Positions 1 to 5,649 are shown, numbered from the stretch's first letter. The stretch: 5,649 nucleotides of DNA from Promethearchaeota archaeon (GCA_016840695.1 JAEORV010000133.1:1-5649); one strand, 5' to 3'. The notes: a model not told the origin generated them from the letters alone. Numbers and translations are program-made.

Positions 1-600
1 ATCCTTATGGAAGTTAAGAACCGTTTTCCCTGTTAATGGAGTCACTTTACCTTTTGGAATTTTTCCTATAGCTTTTCCGAGAACTGCCTTAATTTTTGGC
101 AAAAAATCTCCTATGCTAGTTGTTATAACCAGTTTTAACTGTGGAAGCTTGGTATGGATGTTTACTAAACGTCCGGCAAAGATAGCATCGAGCGTGACAA
201 GCGCTACCTGTTTTCCACCCTCTCCTAAATCACTTAATTGATATTGCATTTGCACATCAGAGAGAAGTGGTGAAACACCGGAGACAATACATCCTGCCTT
301 CATAGCTCCAACTAAAGCAATTGGATATTCTGGAATGTTCGCCACGTTTATCCCTACTACATCGCCAACTTTAAAGCCGTTATCGATCAACATGTTGGCG
401 AATTGATTAGAATATGTATCGAGTTCTCCAAAGGTAACTTCAACGCCTAAGGACGATAGAGCTGCTTTATTTGGATAGTTATCAAAAGTTCGTCTAAGAG
501 CTTGAGAAAAATGACCTACGCTTTCCCATTCTTTCGGATCCAAGTCATCCATGTCCGAGTCCCATGACTTTTTCCAGAACCGACTACTATAATCTGACAT
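1..600 (-). CDS. Long-chain acyl-CoA synthetase (AMP-forming), N-terminal 200 residues, cut by window edge
   Basis: The reverse strand reads open from an ATG at 600 to the window edge, giving 200 residues. I recognise the N-terminal subdomain of the ANL superfamily (AMP-dependent acyl-CoA synthetases), which activates fatty acids with ATP and CoA by way of an acyl-adenylate. Visible landmarks are an N-terminal stretch with RFWKKSWD and DLDPKEWE (residues 7-26), which I recall from FadD-like long-chain enzymes; VTFGELDTYSNQFANML (55-71); GFKVGDVVGINVANIPEYP (75-93); and ALVGAMKAGCIVSGVSPLL (95-113). The family usually has about 500-600 residues, so the Ser/Thr/Gly-rich ATP loop and the whole C-terminal part lie outside the window. 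The exact substrate chain length cannot be told. No strong Shine-Dalgarno site is seen; an A-rich leader precedes the ATG. It diverges from the RadA-like gene. The family call is firm; the subfamily is inferred. Confidence 0.92.
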   Translation of the reverse strand, partial: MSDYSSRFWKKSWDSDMDDLDPKEWESVGHFSQALRRTFDNYPNKAALSSLGVEVTFGELDTYSNQFANMLIDNGFKVGDVVGINVANIPEYPIALVGAMKAGCIVSGVSPLLSDVQMQYQLSDLGEGGKQVALVTLDAIFAGRLVNIHTKLPQLKLVITTSIGDFLPKIKAVLGKAIGKIPKGKVTPLTGKTVLNFHKD

Positions 601-662
601 TTTATTTCATCTTTTCTTTTTTTTTTTAAATTGTAACGGTAATATTATAATTGATAGGGTCA

Positions 663-670
663 AATATAAA
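663..670 (-). promoter_or_regulatory. Putative TATA box of the acyl-CoA synthetase gene
   Basis: On the minus strand this reads TTTATATT, close to the archaeal TATA consensus. Transcription would begin about 25 bases downstream, near 640, leaving a leader of about 40 bases. That leader includes a run of 11 A (617-627) and GATG a few bases before the start codon. The spacing is plausible; there is no experimental support. Confidence 0.45.
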
Positions 671-801
671 GGTTAATCTTGAACTTTTCGCGAATACTTA
701 TTCTTCTTTTCGTCGGGAGATATAGAACTTCTACCTAACGAATAACTCTTACTTTTAGTTTCACTATCCTCCCTCCATCCCTTCGGAACAATCTTATTTT
801 T

Positions 802-841
802 AAAAGCACTATTGTTTCAGAACAATGAAACGATAGTTTTT
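802..841. repeat. Imperfect inverted repeat (operator or hairpin candidate)
   Basis: The left arm ACTATTGTTTC (808-818) pairs with the right arm GAAACGATAGT (827-837) over 11 positions with one mismatch, which would be a U-G pair in RNA. The loop is 8 bases. Flanking AAAA (802-805) and TTTT (838-841) extend the symmetry, with GC (806-807) unpaired. A second, perfect dyad, ATTGTT-TCAG-AACAAT (811-826), overlaps it and would compete with it. The repeat sits just upstream of a TATA-like element of the plus-strand gene. It may therefore bind a regulator. It also resembles a hairpin plus T-run terminator on the plus strand, but no plus-strand gene ends before it. Confidence 0.55.
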
Positions 842-843
842 AA

Positions 844-851
844 TTTATATG
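844..851 (+). promoter_or_regulatory. Putative TATA box for the RadA-like gene
   Basis: TTTATATG lies directly after the inverted repeat. Transcription from here would begin near 872-876 and give a leader of about 70 bases. An alternative element closer to the gene (912-920) is listed separately. Confidence 0.35.
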
Positions 852-911
852 TTAACAATGGCAATTTCAGAAAAATGTCGGCACTTCACAAAATTTTCAG
901 ACTATTTTTTC

Positions 912-920
912 TTTTATCTT
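912..920 (+). promoter_or_regulatory. Alternative TATA-like element implying leaderless start
   Basis: TTTTATCTT is centred about 28 bases before the ATG at 944. This is the spacing expected if transcription starts at or next to the start codon. The absence of a Shine-Dalgarno site before this gene fits leaderless translation. The match to a TATA consensus is mediocre. Confidence 0.3.
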
Positions 921-943
921 GATAATAATTACTAATATTTGGA

Positions 944-1690
944 ATGTTTGACTCAGGTTTAAAGGTATTTCACAGATACACCAACCGTCCGCTCATTTCA
1001 AGTGGAGATTCCACGCTTGACGAACTATTATCGGGGGGTTTCCATAGAGATCTAGTTTACTTACTTTATGGAGATAAGAAAAAAACAACGAATGTATTGC
1101 TCACAACTTCCGTGATAGTACAAAAATCGCTGACCAATGGAGGACTTGGTGATGGGGTGAAAGTTGCCTTTATTGACGCCAATAATCGTTTCAATCCGTA
1201 CAACATAAGTAAATACGCGATTTCGCAACATTTATCGCCTCGAGCAGTCTTGGAAAACATAATAATCGCTCGAGCGTTCACGTGGGATCAGATGGTCGAA
1301 CTTTTAGAAAATAGACTTTCCAAGCTCGAACATGTCAAGGTCGTGTTGATCTCTGGAATCACGCGCTTGTTTGAAAGTTACGAAAAGCAAACGTTTGAAG
1401 ACTTGTTGAGAGCAATAGGCGGTATCAAGAAGATTCTCGAGAAAACGAAGCCATTGATCGTCCTGACAGCTCCTTTAAACGATTATTCGTCGTTTCGCCC
1501 AAAGGGCGGTAAGATACTCTCGCACTTTGGGAGCGTGTTGGCGCTAATAAACGACGATAACGAGCGTTATACCGAATATATCTTAGTACAGCACCCATTT
1601 TTGGGAGAAAATCGAATTCTCAAGTGGAAGCCGAGAAAATCAAAGAGAAAGGCGCCCTTGAGAAACACGACGCTTGATGGATGGTTTTAG
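944..1690 (+). CDS. RadA/RecA-fold paralogue with degenerate ATPase motifs and C-terminal PIP-box-like tail
   Basis: This 248-residue protein follows the RadA/Rad51 core order: LDELLSGGF (25-33), the P-loop position (42-50), AFIDANNRFNPYNI (75-88), VLENIIIARAFTWDQMVELLE (102-122), VKVVLISGITRLFES (131-145) and YILVQHPFLGE (212-222). Three ATPase hallmarks are altered. The P-loop is shortened to GDKKKTT (43-49), without the usual glycines. The catalytic Glu after the strand ending IDT in RadA is Asn80. The Walker B Asp is Ser137. ATP hydrolysis is therefore unlikely. A basic segment (229-240) leads to a final NTTLDGWF (241-248), which resembles archaeal PCNA-interacting peptides. The ATG at 944 is the first possible start after an in-frame stop (926-928). 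No N-terminal DNA-binding domain is present, as in RadB and other short paralogues. By inference it is an accessory recombination or repair factor recruited by the clamp. A KaiC-like or other RecA-fold paralogue is the alternative. Confidence 0.72.
   Translation: MFDSGLKVFHRYTNRPLISSGDSTLDELLSGGFHRDLVYLLYGDKKKTTNVLLTTSVIVQKSLTNGGLGDGVKVAFIDANNRFNPYNISKYAISQHLSPRAVLENIIIARAFTWDQMVELLENRLSKLEHVKVVLISGITRLFESYEKQTFEDLLRAIGGIKKILEKTKPLIVLTAPLNDYSSFRPKGGKILSHFGSVLALINDDNERYTEYILVQHPFLGENRILKWKPRKSKRKAPLRNTTLDGWF
1664..1687 (+). other. PIP-box-like PCNA-binding motif at the extreme C terminus
   Basis: The last eight residues, NTTLDGWF, fit the PIP pattern Q-x-x-hydrophobic-x-x-aromatic-aromatic (Leu244, Trp247, Phe248), except that Asn replaces Gln at position one. 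TL-x-x-(W/F)F endings are common in archaeal clamp-binding proteins such as Fen1 and the RFC large subunit. The preceding 12 residues are rich in Lys and Arg and probably disordered, as is usual for a clamp tether. Binding is inferred. Confidence 0.6.
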
Positions 1691-1792
1691 GAAGAAAAAG
1701 GCATGCTATATTCTTAAAGTGAAATCTAAAGTGTTAATTATTTCCTTGAACATTCTCACATGCCATTATTCATGTATTATATCTTTATATCA
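1691..1792. other. Convergent intergenic spacer
   Basis: This is a 102-base gap between two converging genes. It must hold the transcript ends of both. A weak hairpin (1758-1775) is the only structure I could find. Short pyrimidine-rich runs occur on both strands, which may be enough for archaeal termination. Confidence 0.5.
1758..1775. terminator. Weak hairpin between convergent genes
   Basis: ACATG (1758-1762) can pair with CATGT (1771-1775) around an 8-base loop. The stem has only five pairs and no clean T-run follows on either strand, so a terminator role is tentative. Confidence 0.2.
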
Positions 1793-2965
1793 TTATTTCG
1801 TGTTATTGATTAATATTGTTCTAATTTCTTTATACTTTTTAAGAGCTTCTCGCGTATCTCCACTATTTAAAGCATTCAAACCTTCAGTATTTAAAGCGCT
1901 CACACTAATCTTAATCTCTTCCATTCTTGATAATTCCATGAGCTTTTCTTTTTCAATCCTTATTCTTTCAATTTTTTCTTTTAAATCCCTCAAAATATCC
2001 GTGTATCTATCTTCTATTGCCTTGTTACCGAGTTCTTGAGATATTTTAACGATTTCTTTACAATTCTCAATAGCTATATCGAAAAGTTCCTTTTTTTGAT
2101 TTTCTTCAAGTTCTTTTTCCAAGATTTTTAATTTATTATCCAATTTTGCACAATTTTCTTGAGCTACCTTTATTTCTTTAATTTCATTATCTAATTGCTC
2201 TTTATAATCAGGGAGTTCACCTTCTTTTAACAATGCAAGTTCAGAAGACACGATTGAAAGGGCTTCTTCAAATCGAGATTCATTTCTAAGTTTTATGCTT
2301 ATTCCTAGAGATTCTACAATCCCCTTTACATGCTTGGCGCCCCTTTCATATTCTTCGTACCGGACTTGTTTTATAAAATTGTCTTCTATGGCACCCCATC
2401 TCTTTTGATACTCCTTGAAACTTACGGGAAGCTTAAAGATCTCATCCCACGCTCTCTCAATGATAGTGCTTGCTACACCTCTTTGATTTTTCATCATATT
2501 CTCGTAAAAGTGATCTTCTAGCTGTTTTAATCGTTGAATAACCTCTTCTTGACCACTTAAGAAATCTTTCCATACTTCCTCTTCTTTAGCAATGGCAGTT
2601 CTAGCAGAAGGTATGGTGTGTAAGTTGTAATAACGTTCATATTTTCGCTTAAATTCTTCAACTAACTCGTGTGCTTCAATGATCTTGTTCTCGTTTAGTA
2701 ATTCATCACATTTTTCCTTAAAATCATTGCAAAACGAGATCATTTCGGGAATTTTACTCTTCACAAAATCCGTTCCCTCGACTTTAGCAATGAAATCTTT
2801 TTGCTCGTTAACAATCGATTCTAAATTAGACTTATTCGCTAATTCAATAATTTGTTCAGCAACCATGACAGCAAGATCTCCTTGCCCTAATCTGAAATGG
2901 TTAGCAGCTTTTATCTTTAAATCGTCTATTTGAGAAATTATTGCAATTTTGTTGTCTCCATTCAT
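1793..2965 (-). CDS. Helical-repeat/coiled-coil protein, short paralogue of the upstream gelsolin-headed protein
   Basis: This 390-residue protein is rich in Lys, Glu and Ile, with no signal peptide or membrane segment seen. I cannot assign it a known family. It is colinear with the upstream 741-residue protein. Residues 5-202 match residues 115-305 there, sharing a KEE-x-x-W-x-x-F motif (Trp132 here, Trp240 there) and a second aligned Trp (190 and 296). Residues 207-273 and 274-340 correspond to one copy each of the two 65-residue unit types repeated in the larger protein. The final part (345-390), with GLNALNSGDTREALKKY, resembles a TPR or MIT hairpin and matches the other protein's C terminus. 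The gelsolin-like head is absent. The ATG follows the upstream stop by 10 bases, with a weak GTGAG seven bases before it, so the two are co-transcribed. The likely role is a scaffold or partner of the larger protein; this is inference. Confidence 0.8.
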   Translation of the reverse strand: MNGDNKIAIISQIDDLKIKAANHFRLGQGDLAVMVAEQIIELANKSNLESIVNEQKDFIAKVEGTDFVKSKIPEMISFCNDFKEKCDELLNENKIIEAHELVEEFKRKYERYYNLHTIPSARTAIAKEEEVWKDFLSGQEEVIQRLKQLEDHFYENMMKNQRGVASTIIERAWDEIFKLPVSFKEYQKRWGAIEDNFIKQVRYEEYERGAKHVKGIVESLGISIKLRNESRFEEALSIVSSELALLKEGELPDYKEQLDNEIKEIKVAQENCAKLDNKLKILEKELEENQKKELFDIAIENCKEIVKISQELGNKAIEDRYTDILRDLKEKIERIRIEKEKLMELSRMEEIKISVSALNTEGLNALNSGDTREALKKYKEIRTILINNTK

Positions 2966-2975
2966 GGTATCTCAC

Positions 2976-5201
2976 TTAGTATTTTTTGTTGTATTCCTCC
3001 AATAGACTTATTATATTCCCAAAAGAGTCAAGTGATTTCTGAAAAGCGCTTTCATTTAAGGATTCAATACCGTATTTGCTGAAATTATTAATTTTTTCTT
3101 TTAATTCTTCCAGTTTTTCTATTTTTTCCCGTTCTTGGTTTACATCTTTAATAATCTGTGAATATTTCCCTATGACATCAAAGGCTTCTCTTGATTTCGC
3201 AAGTACTATAATTTTTTCGCAGCTTTCTAGTACCATCTCGAAATTATTTTTTTCTCTTTCCTGAATAATTTTTTGTTTTAGTTCCTTTACTTCTTGTTCA
3301 AATTTAGCTTGATTTTCTTCTATTTCCTGCTTAATTTGGTTAGTTAATTGCGTGTATTTTTCCACAATTTCGATTCTTTCGTTATCTCTCGCTAATTCCA
3401 CGACTTTTACAGAATTACTTAAAATCAATTCTAGATCGTCATTTTGACGAGCAACTTCTATTTTATCCTCCAGTTCTTTTAATTCCTTATTAAAGCTTTC
3501 GCGACCTTCCTTCTCTATTAATAATTCGTTTTTAATATCTTCTAATTTTGTAAAATACTCTGAAAATATAGGTTCTTTTAATTCTTCTAAGATATTATCT
3601 ACTTTTTCAATGGCTTCCTCAAGTTTTATTTCATCTCTTAGCTTAGAGACTTCTTCGATTACTCTATATATTTTCTCTTTAAATTCTTCTTCTTTTCTCT
3701 CAATTTTCTTTATTTTTTCTTTAACTTGCTCTGAGAGTTGCGAGTACTTTTCCACTATGTTTGTTTTATCGTTATTGTTAGCAAGGTCGATAATTTCCTC
3801 ACAAGTTATCAACAAGGAGTCTAATTTTTTTTCTTCCTGCTCTTTTTGTATTTTTTTTTCTAATTCTATTAATCTTTCTTTTACTTTTCGGTAATTTTCG
3901 TCCTTTGCTTCTAATTCAATTTGATTTGCTAGTTGAGAGTATTTATTTACTAAATCTTTTTTTTCATAAGATTCTGCAACATCTAATATTTTCTTACAGA
4001 TGAATAGAGCATCATCGTAATTCATATGCTCTTGTTCTTCCTTTAATTTTTCATCTAATTCCATGAATTCATTATTAAAATTATCGAATCTCTCTTTTTT
4101 AATGACGAGTTCTTCTTTTATATCATTAATTTTCTTCTTATGCTCTTGAAATTCTTCTCCTTTCATTTCCCCTGACAATGAAACTAATTTTGAAATTGCT
4201 TCTCCAAACTGTGAATTTTCTTTCAAAGTTTCAACTTCCATGATTGTCTTGTCGTACTTTTCGAATAATTCACTTTTTCCTCTGTGTTCAAAATACTCCC
4301 TTTCAATACATTTCCATTTAGTTTCTAATTCTTCATCACCCACCAGAGAAAGCAGGTCTTTTGCTTTTGCAATAACATCGCTTGCTTGTAGGAACAATTT
4401 ATTTTCGAAACAAGTTTCCATTTGACTCTCGAAATGTTTCAAAGTTTGGATGTTGCTTTCTTGTTCAATCTTAAAATTGTACCACATATTTTCTTCTTTC
4501 AATAATAACGCTTCAATTTCGGGAATTGAATTTAAATCAATGTCCTCGCCGTTCTCTTGCACGAATTGATTGACTATTTTATGGGCTCCAATATATTTCT
4601 CTGAATTTATTAACTCCTCATATTTTTCTTTAACTCTATTACCCTCTTCCATCACGTGGGATACAACATTTCTTAACTTGCTTCGTTCTTTTAAGCTCAA
4701 GATTAACTCTTCTTGATCTTTAATCAGTGCTTTATCGTCAATTCTCTGAGCAGCTTCAATGATATTCTCTGAAATTTGAATTGCTTCATTGTATTCTTCT
4801 TTATCGATCAACTCTTCTACTTTATCCTTTAGCTCATTAATTTCAGACATCGCAGGTTTAATCTTGTCTTCTTGAGCTTCGATATGGTCTTCGAGCTGGT
4901 TTTTCGAGAAATCGAGCTTTTCAAAAAAATCAAAAGGTTCCTCGCCGGATTCAATAGTGATATTCCTTAATATCCTTAAATTTGGTAATTCAATGTTAAA
5001 TAGCTCGCGAATTTGAGGTATGAACTTTCTTAAGCTTTGAGTAGCGTTTTTGCTCACCCAAATATACATTCTTTTTTCCTTTGGCATGTAAATCCCTAAA
5101 ATCGTGTATAAAGTGAATAACTCTAATGGATTTTCGGTTATAATTTCCTCAAATTTCCCGGAATAGTTTAGTTTATAAAATTTCGGACGCTCTTCCATCA
5201 T
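2976..5201 (-). CDS. Gelsolin-like domain protein with long helical-repeat/coiled-coil tail (Asgard type)
   Basis: This 741-residue protein has a globular N terminus (about 5-97) that reads as a single gelsolin-like domain. It shows a strand pair ending RMYIWVSKNATQSLRKF (44-60), where gelsolins have a (I/V)YVWVG-like strand leading into the long helix, and ITIESGEEPFDFFEKL (81-96), like the gelsolin G-x-E-P-x-x-F ending. The rest is almost wholly helical and charged. Residues 115-305 are shared with the downstream paralogue. Residues 311-700 are six units of about 65 residues arranged as two tandem 195-residue blocks; four units carry KY(S/T)Q(L/I) at 420, 485, 615 and 679. The C terminus (705-741) looks like a short TPR/MIT hairpin. 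No membrane segment is seen. The start is Met-Met with no good Shine-Dalgarno; a TATA box lies upstream. Gelsolin-like domains bind actin or join Sec23/24-type coats; which applies here is unknown. It is a candidate Asgard cytoskeletal or trafficking scaffold. Confidence 0.8.
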   Translation of the reverse strand: MMEERPKFYKLNYSGKFEEIITENPLELFTLYTILGIYMPKEKRMYIWVSKNATQSLRKFIPQIRELFNIELPNLRILRNITIESGEEPFDFFEKLDFSKNQLEDHIEAQEDKIKPAMSEINELKDKVEELIDKEEYNEAIQISENIIEAAQRIDDKALIKDQEELILSLKERSKLRNVVSHVMEEGNRVKEKYEELINSEKYIGAHKIVNQFVQENGEDIDLNSIPEIEALLLKEENMWYNFKIEQESNIQTLKHFESQMETCFENKLFLQASDVIAKAKDLLSLVGDEELETKWKCIEREYFEHRGKSELFEKYDKTIMEVETLKENSQFGEAISKLVSLSGEMKGEEFQEHKKKINDIKEELVIKKERFDNFNNEFMELDEKLKEEQEHMNYDDALFICKKILDVAESYEKKDLVNKYSQLANQIELEAKDENYRKVKERLIELEKKIQKEQEEKKLDSLLITCEEIIDLANNNDKTNIVEKYSQLSEQVKEKIKKIERKEEEFKEKIYRVIEEVSKLRDEIKLEEAIEKVDNILEELKEPIFSEYFTKLEDIKNELLIEKEGRESFNKELKELEDKIEVARQNDDLELILSNSVKVVELARDNERIEIVEKYTQLTNQIKQEIEENQAKFEQEVKELKQKIIQEREKNNFEMVLESCEKIIVLAKSREAFDVIGKYSQIIKDVNQEREKIEKLEELKEKINNFSKYGIESLNESAFQKSLDSFGNIISLLEEYNKKY
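3102..3686 (-). repeat. Second 195-residue tandem block (residues 506-700)
   Basis: It has the same order as the first block: a linker-type unit (506-570), then two KYTQL/KYSQI-type units (571-635 and 636-700, the last shifted by one residue). The linker units of the two blocks are the most alike to each other, which points to duplication of the whole three-unit block after the 65-residue unit had already multiplied. Confidence 0.75.
3687..4271 (-). repeat. First 195-residue tandem block (residues 311-505)
   Basis: The block holds one linker-type unit (311-375) followed by two KYSQL-type units (376-440 and 441-505). Landmarks recur exactly 195 residues later: DIKEEL at 360 against DIKNEL at 555, and ELDEKL at 381 against ELEDKI at 576. 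The two KYSQL units align without gaps at a spacing of 65 residues, including a shared Cys (402 and 467). Confidence 0.75.
4911..5189 (-). other. Gelsolin-like domain coding segment
   Basis: Residues 5-97 of the 741-residue protein. The order is strand, LYTILGIYMPKEKRMYIWVS (31-50), amphipathic helix (51-69), strand LRILRNITIESG (75-86), then EPFDFF (88-93). This matches the gelsolin repeat plan of central strands packed against one long helix. A single copy is present, unlike the three or six of eukaryotic gelsolin and villin. The Sec23/24 C-terminal domain shares this fold and is an alternative assignment. Confidence 0.68.
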
Positions 5202-5278
5202 TGAATTCTCAACAAATAATACATTTCTTTAAAATCATAAACTTCCATTTCAACTTTAAAAAATAATAGTAAAATTGC

Positions 5279-5288
5279 TATTTAAATA
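5279..5288 (-). promoter_or_regulatory. Putative TATA box of the gelsolin/helical-repeat operon
   Basis: TATTTAAATA is a perfect palindrome containing the archaeal TATA core TTTAAATA. On the minus strand it would direct transcription from about 5257, giving a leader of about 55 bases. It lies in the 139-base gap between the operon and the gene to its right. Being palindromic, it gives no direction by itself; the gene order supplies it. No clear purine-rich BRE is visible. Confidence 0.55.
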
Positions 5289-5311
5289 CTCGGCATACCA
5301 AATCAATAAGA

Positions 5312-5325
5312 ACTCAATTATGAGT
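5312..5325. terminator. Small hairpin after the DUF3795-type gene
   Basis: ACTCA (5312-5316) and TGAGT (5321-5325) form a five-pair stem about 15 bases beyond the stop of the gene to the right. On the minus strand it is followed by a short T-containing stretch only, so it is a weak terminator candidate. It could equally be chance. Confidence 0.2.
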
Positions 5326-5340
5326 CGCTTCTTCTGAGCT

Positions 5341-5649
5341 TTAGTTGTCTTTCTTCTTTTTTTTATACATGTCCGGATCCTTTTTCTCTAAGGTAAGAGG
5401 ATCTCCGCCGTACTTTACTTTTCGACCTTGGTAGTAGAGATCAGTCTTTTCTTCACAAATTTTATTCCATTCTACTATTCCGAGCTTTTTTATCATGAGC
5501 AAGTTATATATTTTCGAATTGTGAGGTGCAAAAATCTCAAAATTGACAATAGGCTGTAATTTTTCACAAGGGAATTCCTCACATTCGTGACAAAAGTTAT
5601 ATCCCTTGTTCATTACACATTCATGTGTCTTGCATGTTGGAAAATCCTT
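5341..5649 (-). CDS. DUF3795-type cysteine-rich protein, C-terminal 102 residues, 5' end outside window
   Basis: The reading frame stays open from the window edge to a TAA at 5341. An internal ATG at 5613 is not the true start, because the conserved cysteines begin before it. The visible part opens with FPTCKTHECVMNKGYNFC (residues 3-20), then HEC and EEFPC, giving cysteines at 6, 11, 20, 23 and 28. This is the second half of the metal-binding cysteine pattern typical of DUF3795, a small family of archaea and anaerobic bacteria with probable zinc or Fe-S binding and no known reaction. After it come a segment with LLMIKKLGIVEWNKI (38-52) and a very basic tail with six Lys near the end. The family's first cysteine cluster must lie beyond the edge. 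It points the same way as the operon but is separated from it by 139 bases with its own TATA box. Confidence 0.8.
   Translation of the reverse strand, partial: KDFPTCKTHECVMNKGYNFCHECEEFPCEKLQPIVNFEIFAPHNSKIYNLLMIKKLGIVEWNKICEEKTDLYYQGRKVKYGGDPLTLEKKDPDMYKKKKKDN

Larger units (their letters stand above)
601..943. other. Divergent intergenic region, 343 bases, no protein gene seen
   Basis: This stretch lies between two genes transcribed away from each other. It holds a TATA-like element facing each way and a long inverted repeat (802-841). The motif AACAAT occurs on the plus strand at 787-792, 821-826 and 854-859, about 33-34 bases apart. I see no tRNA, no CRISPR repeat and no convincing small gene. 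The part between about 675 and 780 has no feature I can name, although on the minus strand it contains the purine-rich run GGAGGGAGG (768-776). Confidence 0.6.

Noticed and set aside
617..627. Run of 11 T on the plus strand as a terminator
   Set aside because: There is no plus-strand transcript known to need it. On the minus strand it is simply an A-run in the leader of the acyl-CoA synthetase gene.
735..776. GGAGG run followed by a GTG-started nine-codon frame on the minus strand
   Set aside because: The spacing from GGAGG to GTG is short, the frame ends after nine codons and no attenuator-like structure follows before the acyl-CoA synthetase TATA box. It is probably chance.
802..841. Reading the inverted repeat plus T-run as a rho-independent terminator
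   Set aside because: No plus-strand gene ends upstream of it; the neighbour on the left is transcribed the other way. It would make sense only if an unseen small RNA ran through 601-800.
1066..1281. Minus-strand open frame of 71 residues inside the RadA-like gene
   Set aside because: It is wholly antisense to a gene with clear family signatures, and has no recognisable motif or promoter of its own.
1674..2039. Open reading frame on the plus strand, 121 residues, starting inside the end of the RadA-like gene
   Set aside because: It runs antisense through the helical-repeat gene and its Ser/Leu/Phe/Ile-rich product is what the reverse of Lys/Glu-rich codons gives. It has no family features. 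The other plus-strand open frames within 2330-4425 are the same effect.
2976..5201. Myosin-tail, SMC or Rad50-like protein
   Set aside because: The similarity is only compositional. There are no ABC ATPase motifs, no hinge and no zinc hook, and the 65-residue periodicity does not fit a continuous heptad rod.
1..5649. CRISPR array, tRNA, rRNA, insertion sequence or attachment site
   Set aside because: I looked for short direct repeats with spacers, cloverleaf-like segments, transposase signatures and terminal inverted repeats on both strands and saw none. The only long repeats are those inside the helical-repeat gene.

Overview
The window is most consistent with an Asgard (Promethearchaeota) archaeon of the Lokiarchaeia/Thorarchaeia kind. 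The case rests on three things. A long coiled-coil protein opens with a gelsolin-like domain, a family of eukaryote-like actin regulators found among prokaryotes mainly in Asgard genomes. A RadA-like (archaeal recombinase family) protein ends in an archaeal-style PCNA-binding tail. The TATA elements are archaeal in form (for example TATTTAAATA) and Shine-Dalgarno sites are weak or absent. The DNA is AT-rich. The lineage is inferred from protein features only; no marker gene or rRNA is present.

Layout. Positions 1-600 (minus) hold the first 200 residues of a long-chain acyl-CoA synthetase. A 343-base divergent region (601-943) carries promoters facing both ways and a long imperfect inverted repeat. 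Positions 944-1690 (plus) encode a 248-residue RecA/RadA-fold protein that has lost the usual ATPase residues and ends in a PIP-box-like tail. A 102-base convergent gap (1691-1792) follows. Positions 5201-1793 (minus) hold a two-gene operon with a 10-base gap: first the 741-residue gelsolin-headed helical-repeat protein, then a 390-residue paralogue without the gelsolin domain. A 139-base gap with a clear TATA box precedes this operon. At the right edge (5341-5649, minus) lies the 3' part of a cysteine-rich DUF3795-type protein.

How the genes relate. The two operon proteins are colinear relatives built from helical units of about 65 residues. The larger one has gained an N-terminal gelsolin-like domain and a 195-residue block present twice in tandem. 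The pair may form a scaffold, perhaps mixed coiled coils, linked through the gelsolin head to Asgard actin or membrane traffic; that role is inference. The RadA-like protein looks like a non-catalytic recombinase paralogue tethered to the sliding clamp. Nothing in the sequence ties it, the acyl-CoA synthetase or the DUF3795 protein to the operon.

The most noteworthy material is the gelsolin/helical-repeat operon and the RadA-like pseudo-ATPase with a PCNA-binding tail.
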